A DNA stretch of 64,000 nucleotides from Artemia franciscana (lineage: Eukaryota > Arthropoda > Branchiopoda > Anostraca > Artemiidae): positions 49,473,317 through 49,537,316 of the forward strand of contig NC_088867.1 in assembly GCF_032884065.1 (NCBI RefSeq), given 5' to 3'. Numbering within the stretch: the first letter of the stretch is position 1; every line of letters starts with the position of its first letter. This document shows positions 9,652-20,943 of the stretch, one piece after another. The position numbers were made by a program, and so were the translations under genes. The notes beneath the pieces are model-generated. The model was not told where the DNA came from. It did not search any database and saw only the letters and a list, made by a program, of their open reading frames with translations.

Positions 9652-12600
9652 GTGATTCTTTTATTCTATCACACATGAAAGTGTTGTGAGCTGTGTGCAT
9701 TATTCATTTGTCACAATCACTGTCAACTACTTGCCACTGAACAATCACTTGTCTGAATTGTTCTTTAGTTACCCTCACTGTTTTTAGCCCACTCGATCAA
9801 TCTGGAATAATTTCTAAGATCGCCCAAATCCTTTACAACTAAAGCTTTGCGATTATAGGATAAGCTACCCTCCTAGAATTACCCACAAACAAAAGGCTAA
9901 TTCTGGTCAAAGATCTCTTAAACTTATGGATAAGAACCCATAGGCCATTTTGCGTTAATATGGGTTTTCCGCTCACTCCTCACCGCTTGATTGTACTGTC
10001 AATTGTATCAATAAAATGTTATTATAAAGCACATTTTCTTAGATTAACAAAACCCTCATTTTCATTTGTACATTACCTGTTTGAGCTAATGAAAACCAGA
10101 ATGAATAGGACCAACCAATGAAAAGTCTCTCGTATAAACGAGATTAAACGTAAAACGCCTTTTCGCGTTTTACGACGAAACCAAAAGCAAATTAACCATT
10201 GAAAGCATGCCAAAACTGAACTTCTGGGCTATTGCAATGACAGTGACTTTCTTTTTGGCTTATTGTGTTGGACACGCTAAATGAAATATTTTGAAGACTA
10301 ATGGAGAAAACTACTCTCTCCTTTGCTAATTATTCTGGGGTTTTATCCGTGAAAATTTTAGGGAAAACTCTACATTGAACACTTGAGGGATGCTATAGTT
10401 GTAAAAAATTTCGCAATATAGTTGTAAGTCCAGTTGTAAAAGTTGCAATTTCAAAGTATATTGAAAACCTATACCTTCACGTTATTTTCTAAAAAGGTCG
10501 TCCCGAATAGGATGGGAAAAGGTCGTAGTAGTCAAAGGCAAAATGACATTTTTTTTTTTAATCAGGGTCTTAGACCTACTGTTGATAAGAGTGGGTGCAA
10601 TGATCTTTGGTGTGGTATCGTAGTCCCTTCCTGGGAGATGGTAAAGAGTGAAGCTTTGAATGGACTGCAGTTCAAGGAAGAGCGTGCGCGGTTTTTGGCC
10701 TCAGGTGGCGTATTCGCCACCTGAGGGAGGAAAAATATGAGTGTGCAGAGGAGGACTGGGGAATAGAATAAATATTTTAAATTAAAGAAAATAGGTATGT
10801 AGAAGAATGAAATCCATCTAAGAGATACTAAGTAAAATCGAATTATTAAAAGAGCCACCCGAACAGGTCAATAGTACATCAATACACCCTAGAGTGTACC
10901 AACTAAAGAAACAGAACATTCTAGTTTGGTTTCCCTGAAAAATTTGTAATTTTGTAAGAAATCTACAGCTGTAACTTTTATTCATCTATTATTTTATACA
11001 TCTATTATTTTTACTTTTATATATCTATCATTTGACTCGTTACTTTCAGGTATATCCATATACTGATTTAGAGTTATCTTGACTTGCTTTAAACAGGGAA
11101 AATTTTCTTAGTTCTACATGTTCCTGAAAAACTTTTCAGCTTGTTTTTCAGTCTAAAGAAATACAAAGCAAATTCTAAAAATATAACTTGGTGAATGGAT
11201 AAAGCTGAATCTCAGCTTCATTTATGCAGATTTCTGCTGTTCGTCTGATGGATGTCTGTTTTTCATTCTTTACTCTAGCCTTTACAACATAAAGTAGTTA
11301 TTACTCAAACAAAAATCAGTTGTCTCCAAACAAAAATGTATGCATGTCCTTTATCATACATTTCTGTTCACCTCTTGATACTGAATAATTATATAAGCTG
11401 TCGACGGACATTTACTTCTGTTACTTGAAATCCTTCGTAATTACCTTATATTTGGTGAATGCTTAGTTTAAATTTTCCAAGTTTACAGTTTTGTAGGTTG
11501 ATGAACATATTTAGAATCACCCATCAAACTGATGATGTATACTCGAGTATGCTCTTCAGATTTTCAAAGGACAGATCTACTAAATAACAGCTTTACAAGT
11601 TGTATCCCCCAGAAGTGAAAATCGACTCGGAAAATCGAAAAATCGAAAATCGGAAAGCTTTCTGAGTTGTAGTAATAATGAATAAATATTTCTGTTGGAC
11701 GTTCCAAGATGCGAGGGTAAATATCACTGTTGGGCGTCAGCCTGCCTCTCCCCAAATCCTAAAATTTCCGAATTTCTGAGTACTTCTTATTCAAATCATC
11801 AACTAATTTTTAATACCCCCCCCCCCCAGGGTCGATCTGCCTCTTTTTACCATAGTCAATAGTTAGCACTATTGTAACTTGGCTATAGCACCGCCCCATT
11901 TAATTTTTCATGCCAAAAAATCTATTGCTTATAAAAAATTATAAAGAAAAATCGCTTCTATTGAAAAATCAAACTTTTCTGTCGAACGTAAAAGAATTTT
12001 AATGGTCATCAACGGAAGGGAGAACTGAATACTGAAATAAAAACTGAATTAAAAGCTCAATAAAAGATATTCAAAATGAACGGTAAAACGTAATTGAACA
12101 AATGTTTAGATGTTTTTTGGAAAAAAAAATCTATGTTACACCACTGCTAAGGTTGAATACGAATACCATTTTTTTCCTTTATTTTAAAGTGTATTTTGCA
12201 TTTCACTTCCAAGAATTGGAGCCAAACTAATATTCTATTCAATAATTTTAGAAAATCCTATAATTTGTTTTTGCCGCAAAAATTTGGTAGAAGTATTGCG
12301 CGACTAAAGACAGTGTCTAAGGAATGGGGGAGGAACGAGGCTAAGGAAAGAAAGGCTGTTGTCGTGAAGAAACCAATATTTTAGACAAAATTTTGTAGAA
12401 ATTTTTGTTTGTGAGAACATCTTGGTGAACGTAAGTTAAGATTCAGTCGGGTGCAATGACTAGATTCTAGAAATCATAGACTTGGCCTCTGAACAGCTTG
12501 ACTCCCATGACGACATAATGATCAGTTATGAAAGCTAAAATGTTTCTGCATTGTTCCTTTAGCTTATCAGCTTAATTGACTTCTCGAAGTTTTTTGACAC

Positions 12601-13419
12601 CATTTTTTTTACCAATTACATTAATTACAAAAAAACGAACAATAAAAAGACTTTACTGTATTTTGCTTTAATTTTCTTTTTAAAGATTGATTTGCTTTTT
12701 GCCAACTAACAAACGGAAATATATATTGATCAGGCAGTCACTAAGGAATATGTGTTTAGGGTTGATGAATTTGTCGACAAAACTAAACGTAGAAGAATTA
12801 TATGGTAACTCTGCATTTATATTGAACTGAAACACGTGTCACGAAACTTTTGTTCGGGTCCTTGCTCCACCCCTTAAATATATCCCTGATGTTTATGTTT
12901 CATATACTGAAGTGTAATTATTTTTAGCTTGCAATGAGGTTTGCCCTGCGATTTCTTCTATATTTGCTGTTTTTTTTTTTTTTTTTTCCTTTCATTATAA
13001 GAATTCCAATCGGTTTACTTAAAAAATTTTGGAATTTAGATTTTAACATAAAAGCTATATTGAATCGAATTTAGGTGGTTCTTAAGGAAATTTCATAAAA
13101 ATAAGACAAAAATATTGGCTTTAGCATAACTTTTTTTCAGCCAATTGAGTAACTGTTGATTTTTTGAGTAACTGAATTAATTCTTTATGCTTACATTTAA
13201 TTAGACTTTAAAAAAAAAAGAAAAAACAAAGTATTAGAGTAAGAGCTGTAAAAGAGAAGAAAATTAATCCTGTTTAAGAAATTATCGTTTATTCTACTAC
13301 GGTTCTAAATAAAGCGAACCGAATATTCGCCTATATTTTTTCATTGGGATAGTGACGTGAATCGCTAAGCGAAATTTGGCTCAAGTCGTGAATTTTGGCT
13401 CGTAAGCTCATATTTATAG
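9652..13419. other. Intron 4
   Basis: AT-rich intron. It holds a perfect hairpin at 10699-10726 (12-bp arms CCTCAGGTGGCG), a C11 run at 11817-11827, and a T19-like run near 12969. The 93-residue frame at 10443-10724 ends in the hairpin and has no recognisable motif. Confidence 0.5.
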
Positions 13420-13689
13420 GAGGAATTGAAAAACTTGGATCTTAGTCCCCCTTTACCATCGCTGTCTCTGACAATAAACAACAAAACACCCTCAAAAAAG
13501 CCGAAGGCTCCTAAGAAAGAAAAGATCTCCAGTTCTCCAGCTCCCACTCCATCTCCAGTTATGTCAGTCCGAAAAGTGCCGCCCAAGAAGATCAAACGGG
13601 AATCAATTGCTGAATATATAGTGGAACTAGACGACGAGGTTAAGGTACCAAAGAAGAAGAAGAAGGTTGTCCCAGTGAGTGACTCAAGG
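13420..13689 (+). CDS. ZMYND11: ZMYND11-like gene, lysine-rich linker exon with two possible donors
   Basis: The acceptor is TTATAG at 13414-13419. The exon is phase 0 with 90 codons if the donor GTAAGC at 13690 is used, or 85 codons with the equally good donor GTGAGT at 13675. Both leave phase 0, differing by VSDSR. The product is low complexity: LSPPLPSLSLTINN, then lysine clusters (KKPKAPKKEK, PPKKIKRES, VPKKKKKVV) separated by a Ser/Pro stretch and an acidic VELDDEV. The clusters are credible nuclear localisation signals. This linker is poorly conserved between animals, so assignment rests on the open frame, the phases and the position between the PWWP and MYND exons. Codon use is less AT-biased than flanking intron. 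Confidence 0.75.
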
Positions 13690-16600
13690 GTAAGCGTTTC
13701 TTGCTTTCAGAGGAACCAGCTATCAGCATTTTTTTGTGTGTGTGTGTTTTTTTAACGTCCTAATTAAATGATATCTTAGCTTAATGACCTTTTTTACCGA
13801 TAAATTGTGGAGATAAGGGAGTTAAAAACTTGTTGCATGAATTTTAAAACGAAATACTTATACTCCAAATGAGATTAAAGCAGCTAAAAATAAATTAGAA
13901 AAATGCGAGCTTTTACATTAAGAGAATATTGGCAATTAACACTAAATGAAAAGCAGAATAACTTAGAATATTTACCAAGGATGAGAGTTTGCTTGAAGCA
14001 AGAGAATTTTTGTTGGTCCTCTTTTGAAACCTACAAATTAAGTTTGTAATAATTTAATTTTGTAATAATAATAAAGTGGGAAAGAATAATCAAAAAGGAT
14101 ACCTACTTGGTGATTAACTTTTGTTTCATAGATAAATTAAAAAAAAAATCGTGGGTAAATTTAAAATTTTGTGCTCGGATTTCAAATTAATTAGAAACTT
14201 TGAAACGTAAAACTTTGACCCTTTTTTTTTGCTTCTTTTATTTTTTTTTACATCTCTAAGTTAGGAGGTCTTGTTTACAATGTAGAAAAAACAACAAATA
14301 AATCGGTAAATTGTGTGGAATATAATGTATGACTCGTAACAATCTTGATATATCGTGTGGGGTACCAAAGAATTTTTTATTTTTGCGTATAATTCTGAAA
14401 TATTATAACATTGTACTTGGTTTTGAAATTAAGATATAATTTTAGCCGCCTGAGTTTATGTATTATGTACTAAAGTAGCTGTGAAGATTAATTGGTTACA
14501 GTCAACATTTAGTCAAAATCGGATTTTGATCAACAGATATTCGAATTTTAATGAACAAATTTCAGTAATTAGCATCCATGAACAACAAAATAATAACAAT
14601 AATAATTAATTACGACAAATTTCAGTCAGTGAAAGTACCTGAAGATGTGATTAAGTAGTGAAACTACCAATGTGGAAAGGCCTATTCAAAATTAAAGGGC
14701 TTCTCTTAGATATTTGTAATCTAACATAGGGGCAGTTTAGCAGCGCTTAAGTAGACTCCTCTTTTTATTGATACTGATTCTTCTTGTCTCTGAAATATTT
14801 ATTAAATAGAAATACCTTTCACTTCGTCTTTAATTTACCTCAATTTTGATTTAAAACCTTAAACTGGGTCACAAATTATCGAACTACCCGAGCTAACTTA
14901 TAGGTATCGCTCTTTTGTACCTTTTAAAAGTTAACTTTTTTCTTTCTCTTTCAACTCTTTTTCTTTTTCTTTCTTTCTTTTCTTCCTTTCGTCCTTTATT
15001 CTCTTGAACTTATAGTTGGTCTGTGTTTCTATATGATGCGCCTCTTATCTGTAGTTTATATTATTAGGTATCAATAAAATTTAGATAGTTGTATTTATTT
15101 CGTTAGCTGCATTTTTTACCTCCCATTGAGCCTTGCAAGGGACGAAGACTTAATAACTTTTTTCGTAAATATTTTATTTAAATCAATTGATTAATGGGAT
15201 CTAAGAAAATGTTTTTAAAAGCTATCAAAAGAGGAAAGCAAGAAATACTCACATTTACGTCCTAGCGAAAAGTAAACTCATGGGAGTCATCCCTCATCAC
15301 AGTACTGGAGAAAATTCCTCGTGGCGTTCTTAAGCGGAATCATGGTTAAGCTCCTAACACTGAACGTCGGACTCGAAACCAAAGACCTTCTCTTACATTT
15401 TTGTAATAAAAGTAGTTTTAACGGTAAATATCAGTTACCGAACAGTATTAGAAAAGGTGATTGGAACAATTTGCCCATGGAATATTAAATATATATACAT
15501 GGTATATTATACATATCAAATCATTATATTTATTATATATACTATATATTTAAATATAAATATTTGAATTTATATTATATTTAATATTAATATGTATATT
15601 ATATTTATTATATAATTATTATATTAAATATACATGTAAAAAAATTATATGGAATATTATATGGCTTGGAGGTGTGCGTCAACACTATTTTGAGTCAGTT
15701 AGTGAGAGATACCAGGTACAGATACTAGAGATACAGTTAGTTGAGTCAGTTAGTGAGTTACTCAGTTAGTACATTTTATAATGATTATTCTCTATGACTT
15801 GGTCTTTGGAACTCTTCTAATAGCTTTCTTTTTTTCTAAAGAAGTAATCAGACATGAAAAGAGCTTCTCTTTTTTCATCTCTTCTTCTTATTCCATTTTA
15901 TATTTTCATCTCCTAAGATACTACAATTTTCAAAGTTTGGATTTTAATACTAAGTAAATTTTGTGTAACAGTTTTTTTCATAAGGAAGGGACTCGAACCC
16001 GAACCCGAACCTTCGAACCGTGAAATGTTACATGAAGTCCTGTGATTTGGCTATTTGACTCCTTTCTTTCCCATCTCTATTGAATCCAAATCCTAGGTAC
16101 TGTTTGCTTTTTCAAAAGTTGGCACCACAAAAGACCCTTAGCTGATTATTAAATTACGTAAATGCTTATAATATAGGTTTTGTTTTCATAGGGGTCTTTG
16201 ATAGTCTTCTTCTGATATCTAAGTATTTTCTTATTGCTTTAATTTAAATGTTTTTTCTACTGTTATCTTTGATCTGATTTCTCCTACGAAAATACCAATT
16301 TTTAATGAAAATCCCCAAAACAAGCGATTTTTAATGAAAAAAATACGAAAGAAGGTTTTTTAATCCAGGGGCAGGGCACACGAAACTGCCTTTCATGTGT
16401 TGGACCTTGTCTTAATTCATTGAGATTAAGTCTTTATTTTCATTTATGCAATATTTAGAATTTCGATCAATGAACAATGGGACAAAATTGTTTAGTATAA
16501 TTTGGATAAACCATACGTAACATTTAAGCTACCAAACAAAATGCATTATTTGCAAAAACATGCTTTTTGAAGTAACCAAGTTGTATGGAAAATGGTGGCA

Positions 16601-17600
16601 AATACTATGCTTCATTTGATCCTATCAACAAGTAATTGCTGATGAATTAATTTGTCTATTATTAATTACCAGTTGAGTATATACCATTTAATTACCTTAT
16701 TTGCCATTAAATACTAGGCTGTGTTGGAAAATTATGATAAATGTTAATATCATTATTTATATTATTATGAGCGGACTCATAAAACTAAGTCGAGCCTTAG
16801 GCCATAAAGGCCCATTCCCTTTACCCCCCCCCCCCCTCTCCCTCTATAAAAGAACACAAATTGGCACTGGGTTATTGATTCTACATCGGGCGTGATAATT
16901 TTAGGTAAAGCTTGTGTATTCCTTTTTTCTCCTAGTCGAAAAGACGTCCTTGGCAGTGTCTAGGTGTCATTGTTGTTCCCTTTTCTGAGATCCTCACCCA
17001 ACAGCTTCAGATCAGACTGGCTAGACAACGTTCATCCCCTGCAAGAGAGGAAAAATCACCCTACGCTTGATAGACGTCAGCGCCACGGGCCAGTTGGGCC
17101 TATACATACTTCTCTAAATAAAAATCTGGGAGAATATTCATTCAACGCATTATACACAAATTTAATTAAAAGGGATTTAACATATTGAATGACAAAACCA
17201 ATAGTTAATACCAAGGAGCTTGTATCAAAAAGACCTTAAAAGCTAGCTGCCAAAAAACGCAAGGGTTGTGTTATAACACAACGTCCCGATTTGTTTTTAT
17301 CTGAACGAATTGTCTTGTTTCGTGCTTTTTTTTTCAATCCTGGTTGAATTCCTTGAAGTGCTTATTCTAGGACTGTTTTAATGTTATGTTTTAGTCAATT
17401 GTAGTATGTCAACTGAAACGTCGATTCGACGCCCTATGCGCCAGCAATGGCTCTGGAGGATCTTTCTTTCTTTTCTTTTTTTAGTTTTATTAGTCATGCA
17501 TTTACTGTAACTCTTATTTTATATTTGTCTGCGCTTTGCTGACGACGGCTCTTAGATATAGAGTCGAAATATTCATTTAGAAAAAAACTTTCACTGTCTT
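13690..17600. other. Intron 5, upstream part
   Basis: It contains a short (TG)n at 13735-13748, a 70-bp polypyrimidine tract at 14936-15003 (CTTT/TTC repeats), an AT-only stretch at 15484-15660, a GTTAGTGAG-type short repeat around 15690-15770, and a C12 run near 16826. No exon found. Confidence 0.5.
17530..17580 (+). ncRNA. Hammerhead-ribozyme-like core, probably PLE-associated
   Basis: CTGACGA (17539-17545) and GAAA (17666 minus 100: 17566-17569) flank a 6-bp stem: GGCTCT (17547-17552) pairs with AGAGTC (17560-17565) over a 7-nt loop. CUGANGA, stem II, GAAA is the hammerhead catalytic core. I could not define stem III and the cleavage triplet, so activity is unproven. It resembles the core at 2079. 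Confidence 0.35.
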
Positions 17601-17713
17601 AGGGAAAGAAAGGAAGGATTTGAAGAGATTAGGATGGGGGAGCAACGTGTGTAGCTGTTTCGGGCTCAGGCGGCTTGGTGCTGTAGTGAGTTGTTAGTAG
17701 TAGTAGTAGTAGT
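17600..17713 (+). mobile_element. LINE 3' end with (TAG)n tail, copy 1
   Basis: The frame KDLKRLGWGSNV, CSCFGLRRLGAVVSC runs into TAG TAG TAG..., so the stop codon is the first unit of the trinucleotide tail (17698-17713). The peptide parallels the minus-strand fragment at 43571-43720 (RRSVRQCVGLRQLKAVTSL). This is a very short 3' scrap of an RTE/CR1-like LINE, 120 bp upstream of exon 17830. Confidence 0.6.
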
Positions 17714-17829
17714 TTCACTGTCTTAAATAATTCATCTTTATTTTACCTAATATTATTTGTGTTTTAGTTGTTATTTATGTATTATATTAGTTTCGTGTTT
17801 GATTGTTGTTTTATTTGTTATTTTTGTAG

Positions 17830-17877
17830 GCTGGGTCGGAAGATTTAGTTACATCCACGTCACAAGAACTTGCGAAG
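17830..17877 (+). CDS. ZMYND11: ZMYND11-like gene, small linker exon
   Basis: This is a 48-nt candidate microexon with a T-rich tract and TTTTTGTAG acceptor ending at 17829 and donor GTAAGC at 17878, phase 0 on both sides. It encodes AGSEDLVTSTSQELAK, a Ser/Thr/acidic linker. It is supported only by good splice sites, phase compatibility with the exons at 13420 and 20757, and a sharp GC rise over the surrounding intron. Skipping it would keep the frame, so it could be a cassette exon or a false call. Confidence 0.5.
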
Positions 17878-18504
17878 GTAAGCTATTATCTTGTAATGTG
17901 TTCTACGCTTAATGTTATTGCGCAAAACAAAGCAAAAAAAAAAGAAAAAAATGTATTAAACACTGGCCGAAGAGAAAACTGTTCTAATCTCAAGTAAACA
18001 CTAATAACTTAATATTTTAGATTTGTGTTCTTTGTAGTGGTAAGGTATTTAAATATGATTGTGTATGGTTCAAATGCTATTGAACATTAAAATGGACTGC
18101 CTAGGTCTCGGAAACTCTTCGTTGTGGGCGAAACATTTTGGATCAATTATTGCCGTTGCCATTCGTGACTGAAAAAGCATATGTGTTACAGCAAGGAGTA
18201 TTTTTAAAATGGCTACATTCATTGAGAAAACTTTAAAATATTTTCACCTTATATATGAAAAATATTCCTCTAACCGTACATTAAATTTGTTTATATATTT
18301 TTTTATGAAGTAGGATAGTATCTAACTTATTATTAAATATAAAGATTAGTTTGGTTAATATGAAATTATTATTTTGTTATTATGAAATTAATATTAATTT
18401 TATTAATATTAATATAAAAGGTTAATTCAACCAAATTAAAGATAAATATGAATAAAAATAAATAAATATACCAATGATGGTATTTCAAGCTGTTCTTCAG
18501 TGTT

Positions 18505-18905
18505 ATTAAATAAAAGAAACAAGTTTTTTTAACTGAAAGTAAGGAGCGACATTAAAACTTAAAACGAACAGAAATTACTCCGTATATGAAAGGGGCGTTT
18601 CCTCCTCAACGCCCCGCTCTTTACGCTAAAGTTTGACTCTTTCTCTTAACTCTACTTTTTAAAACAGCAAAAAACTTTAGCTTAAAGAGCGGGGCTTTTA
18701 AAAACTTTAACACGCCTCGCTATTTGCGCTAAAGTTTTTTCTGTTTTAAAAAGTAGAGGTGAGAGAAAGAGTCAAACTTTACCGTAAAGAGAGGGGCGTT
18801 GATGAGGAATCAGCCCCTTTCATATACGAAGTAATTTCTGTTCTTTTTAAGTTTTAATGTCGCTCCTTACTTTCAGTTGAAAAAAAACTTTTTTTTTATT
18901 TAATA
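18505..18905. mobile_element. Fold-back element family C, copy 1
   Basis: A nearly complete palindrome of about 400 bp. The left arm runs through AACTGAAAGTAAGGAGCGAC, ATTACTCCGTATATGAAAGG and GCGCTAAAG-like words, and the right arm is its reverse complement. The outermost sequence is TTAA then ATAAAAGAAACAAG on the left and TTTTTTAT then TTAA on the right, so TTAA may be the target duplication. No frame. Related copies lie at 23890 and, diverged, near 24520-24790. Confidence 0.8.
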
Positions 18906-18959
18906 TTAATATTAAGTTCAGAAGGCCCTGTAAGGCTACGCCACTGACTGAATTGGTGA

Positions 18960-20756
18960 CAAATTAGATAAAAAGGAAAATATCCTCTATAGGGCAGAAA
19001 AGTTTGGGTCACAACCTCATCTAAACTAATCTAATCTAAATTTATTAGCGCAAACGTACTAATTTTTATAGATATATAAATAATCAAAAATAATAGTATA
19101 AACAAATAATTTAATCTAGATTAGTTAAAATAAAGTCTCCCCAAAAACTAATTTCAACAGAGGTTGAATAAAACTATGAATTAATCTAGCTAATATCAGA
19201 GTAATGATGCTATTGTTATTATTTGTCAGTCCCCTCCAGAAACATATATTTTTTCTGAGTGATTCATGCACGAGCAGGCATCTACAAGAGACAAAAGATC
19301 TTTTTGTCTTTTTTTTTCAGTCTTAACACTCTTTTTTGAATATTTGCTACTCAAAAAAGGCAACCTTGAAAGCATAAAATCCAGTATAGATTGCCTATAC
19401 TGGCTCAGTCACCCGTTTGCATACAAGTACAATGGATATTGTCACCCATGAGACAACCCAAAAATTTTAGTCACCCTCATTGGAATTCCCATGGACTTTG
19501 CTCAGTAGGCAAAGCTCGATATTGTATGGACAGTCTCAGTCATCCACTTGGCTATAAGTCGTGTAGACATGGTTGGTCATAATTTTTTTAATCATTTCTA
19601 CGACTCCAATTGCCCTCAAATGGCTCGCAGAACTGAAAGACTATTTGAATTACCCTTATTGTATGACTATCTACCTTATTTTGGCCCTAGGTTGATATGC
19701 TATCATCAAGAAGTGAAAATAATCATTTTTATACAGTTCTGAAAAAGTTAGCCCAGCCTTACCTCTCACAGAGACTATCTTGGCTTTGTATAGGTGACAG
19801 GGTGACATCTTAAAAAAGAGGAAGTTAAGCGAAAAGTTATGCCGTTTTTGTTTTTCAAAAAAAAAAAAAACAGAATAGAAAGCTGAAACAGGTCACCTTT
19901 TTTTTGACAAACATGTTTCTGTTCTGTTCTTCTTTTTTTCTTTTTTTTTACCAGTTTTTTTCTGAAAAACAGAAACAGTGGCGATATTTATTTATTACCT
20001 TGACCATGAATGATCAAGGTAATGAATGAACCTGGATTTTCAAACTGGAGCGCTGCTGTGCTTTTAGATTAAAAATGCGATTACCGTCAACAAACTTAAA
20101 AAAATATATATATTAAAGTCCCTGGACTCTCATGACATATCATGCTTCATTTAATGCACTAGTGGCACATGTAAACGTCTCCCACAGGAGAAGACGGAGA
20201 AAAACGTTGTGTTAGAGGTTATCTCATGCAGCTGTTTGTAAATTGTGTTTCGTTTCAATCGCTTATAGCACATGCAGAGGGCAAGCTTAGGGATTCGTCT
20301 TTAATTATTTGTATTACAATTGATTTGGCACGTAATATTAAATATGAGATGTGATAAACAATTTTACTTTAAGCTTTGATTTTACTTTAAGCTTTATTAG
20401 CTTTTTTATTTATAATTTTACTTTAAGCTTTTTTAAGCTTTAAGCTGAGTATTAAATACTCATTGTTTTTTAAATACTTAAAACTTTGTATTTAATCATT
20501 TTTATCAAAGTTTTCTGAACTACAGAAAACGTTGTCGAAACTTGAATTTCCAAGAAAAACTTTATTAGTATCAAATAATTAGTACAACCTGTCAAAAAAA
20601 GGAACATCAGTTTCTCCTGTCCCTTTTCTCCGTTTTTTTTTCTACAAAGTCAGTCGATTCGGCAAACGAATAGCGTGCTTAATAGCGGATAAATTACCAT
20701 AGTTCGAAGCAATTTCTGCTTTATTTTCTTTTTTAATTATTTTATGAATTCTCTAG
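18960..20756. other. Intron 6, downstream part
   Basis: AT-rich. It carries a 9-bp-arm hairpin at 19380-19403 (CCAGTATAG/CTATACTGG) and another at 19994-20023 (TTACCTTGA/TCAAGGTAA). An A13 run lies near 19858 and T-runs near 19930. No exon identified. Confidence 0.45.
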
Positions 20757-20900
20757 ACCCGACGAGACTCTACAAATGATAAGACCCAGTCCGAGTTGAA
20801 GGAGGAAATAGCTAGGCTGAAAAGCAGATATGAAAATGAAATTAAAGATCTCATTGAGCGCCACAAAATCGAAATAACTGAAACAAAGAAAAGACAGTGG
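20757..20900 (+). CDS. ZMYND11: ZMYND11-like gene, coiled-coil exon
   Basis: The acceptor is CTCTAG ending at 20756 and the donor GTAAGT at 20901, phase 0, with 48 codons. The product is a charged heptad-like helix (SELKEEIARLKSRYENEIKD, LIERHKIEI) ending TETKKRQW. The last motif corresponds to the QTKKKQW that precedes the MYND finger in ZMYND11. This coiled coil mediates self-association and partner contacts in the family. It is shorter here than the roughly 100-residue coiled coil recalled for the human protein, so either this lineage has a reduced segment or one exon is missed. Confidence 0.9.
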
Positions 20901-20943
20901 GTAAGTTGAAGCCTATTATATTCTTCTCTTTCATTCTTTTTTA

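Noticed and set aside
15355-15385. Second inverted B-box-like word (GGACTCGAAACC)
   Set aside because: One mismatch to the B-box and no A-box or SINE body in common with 9125; too weak.
15985-16065. tRNA-like sequence (GGGACTCGAACCC, inverted B-box)
   Set aside because: The minus strand has a B-box within a GGTTCGG repeat, but no cloverleaf with a plausible anticodon arm or acceptor stem could be drawn. Perhaps a SINE scrap.
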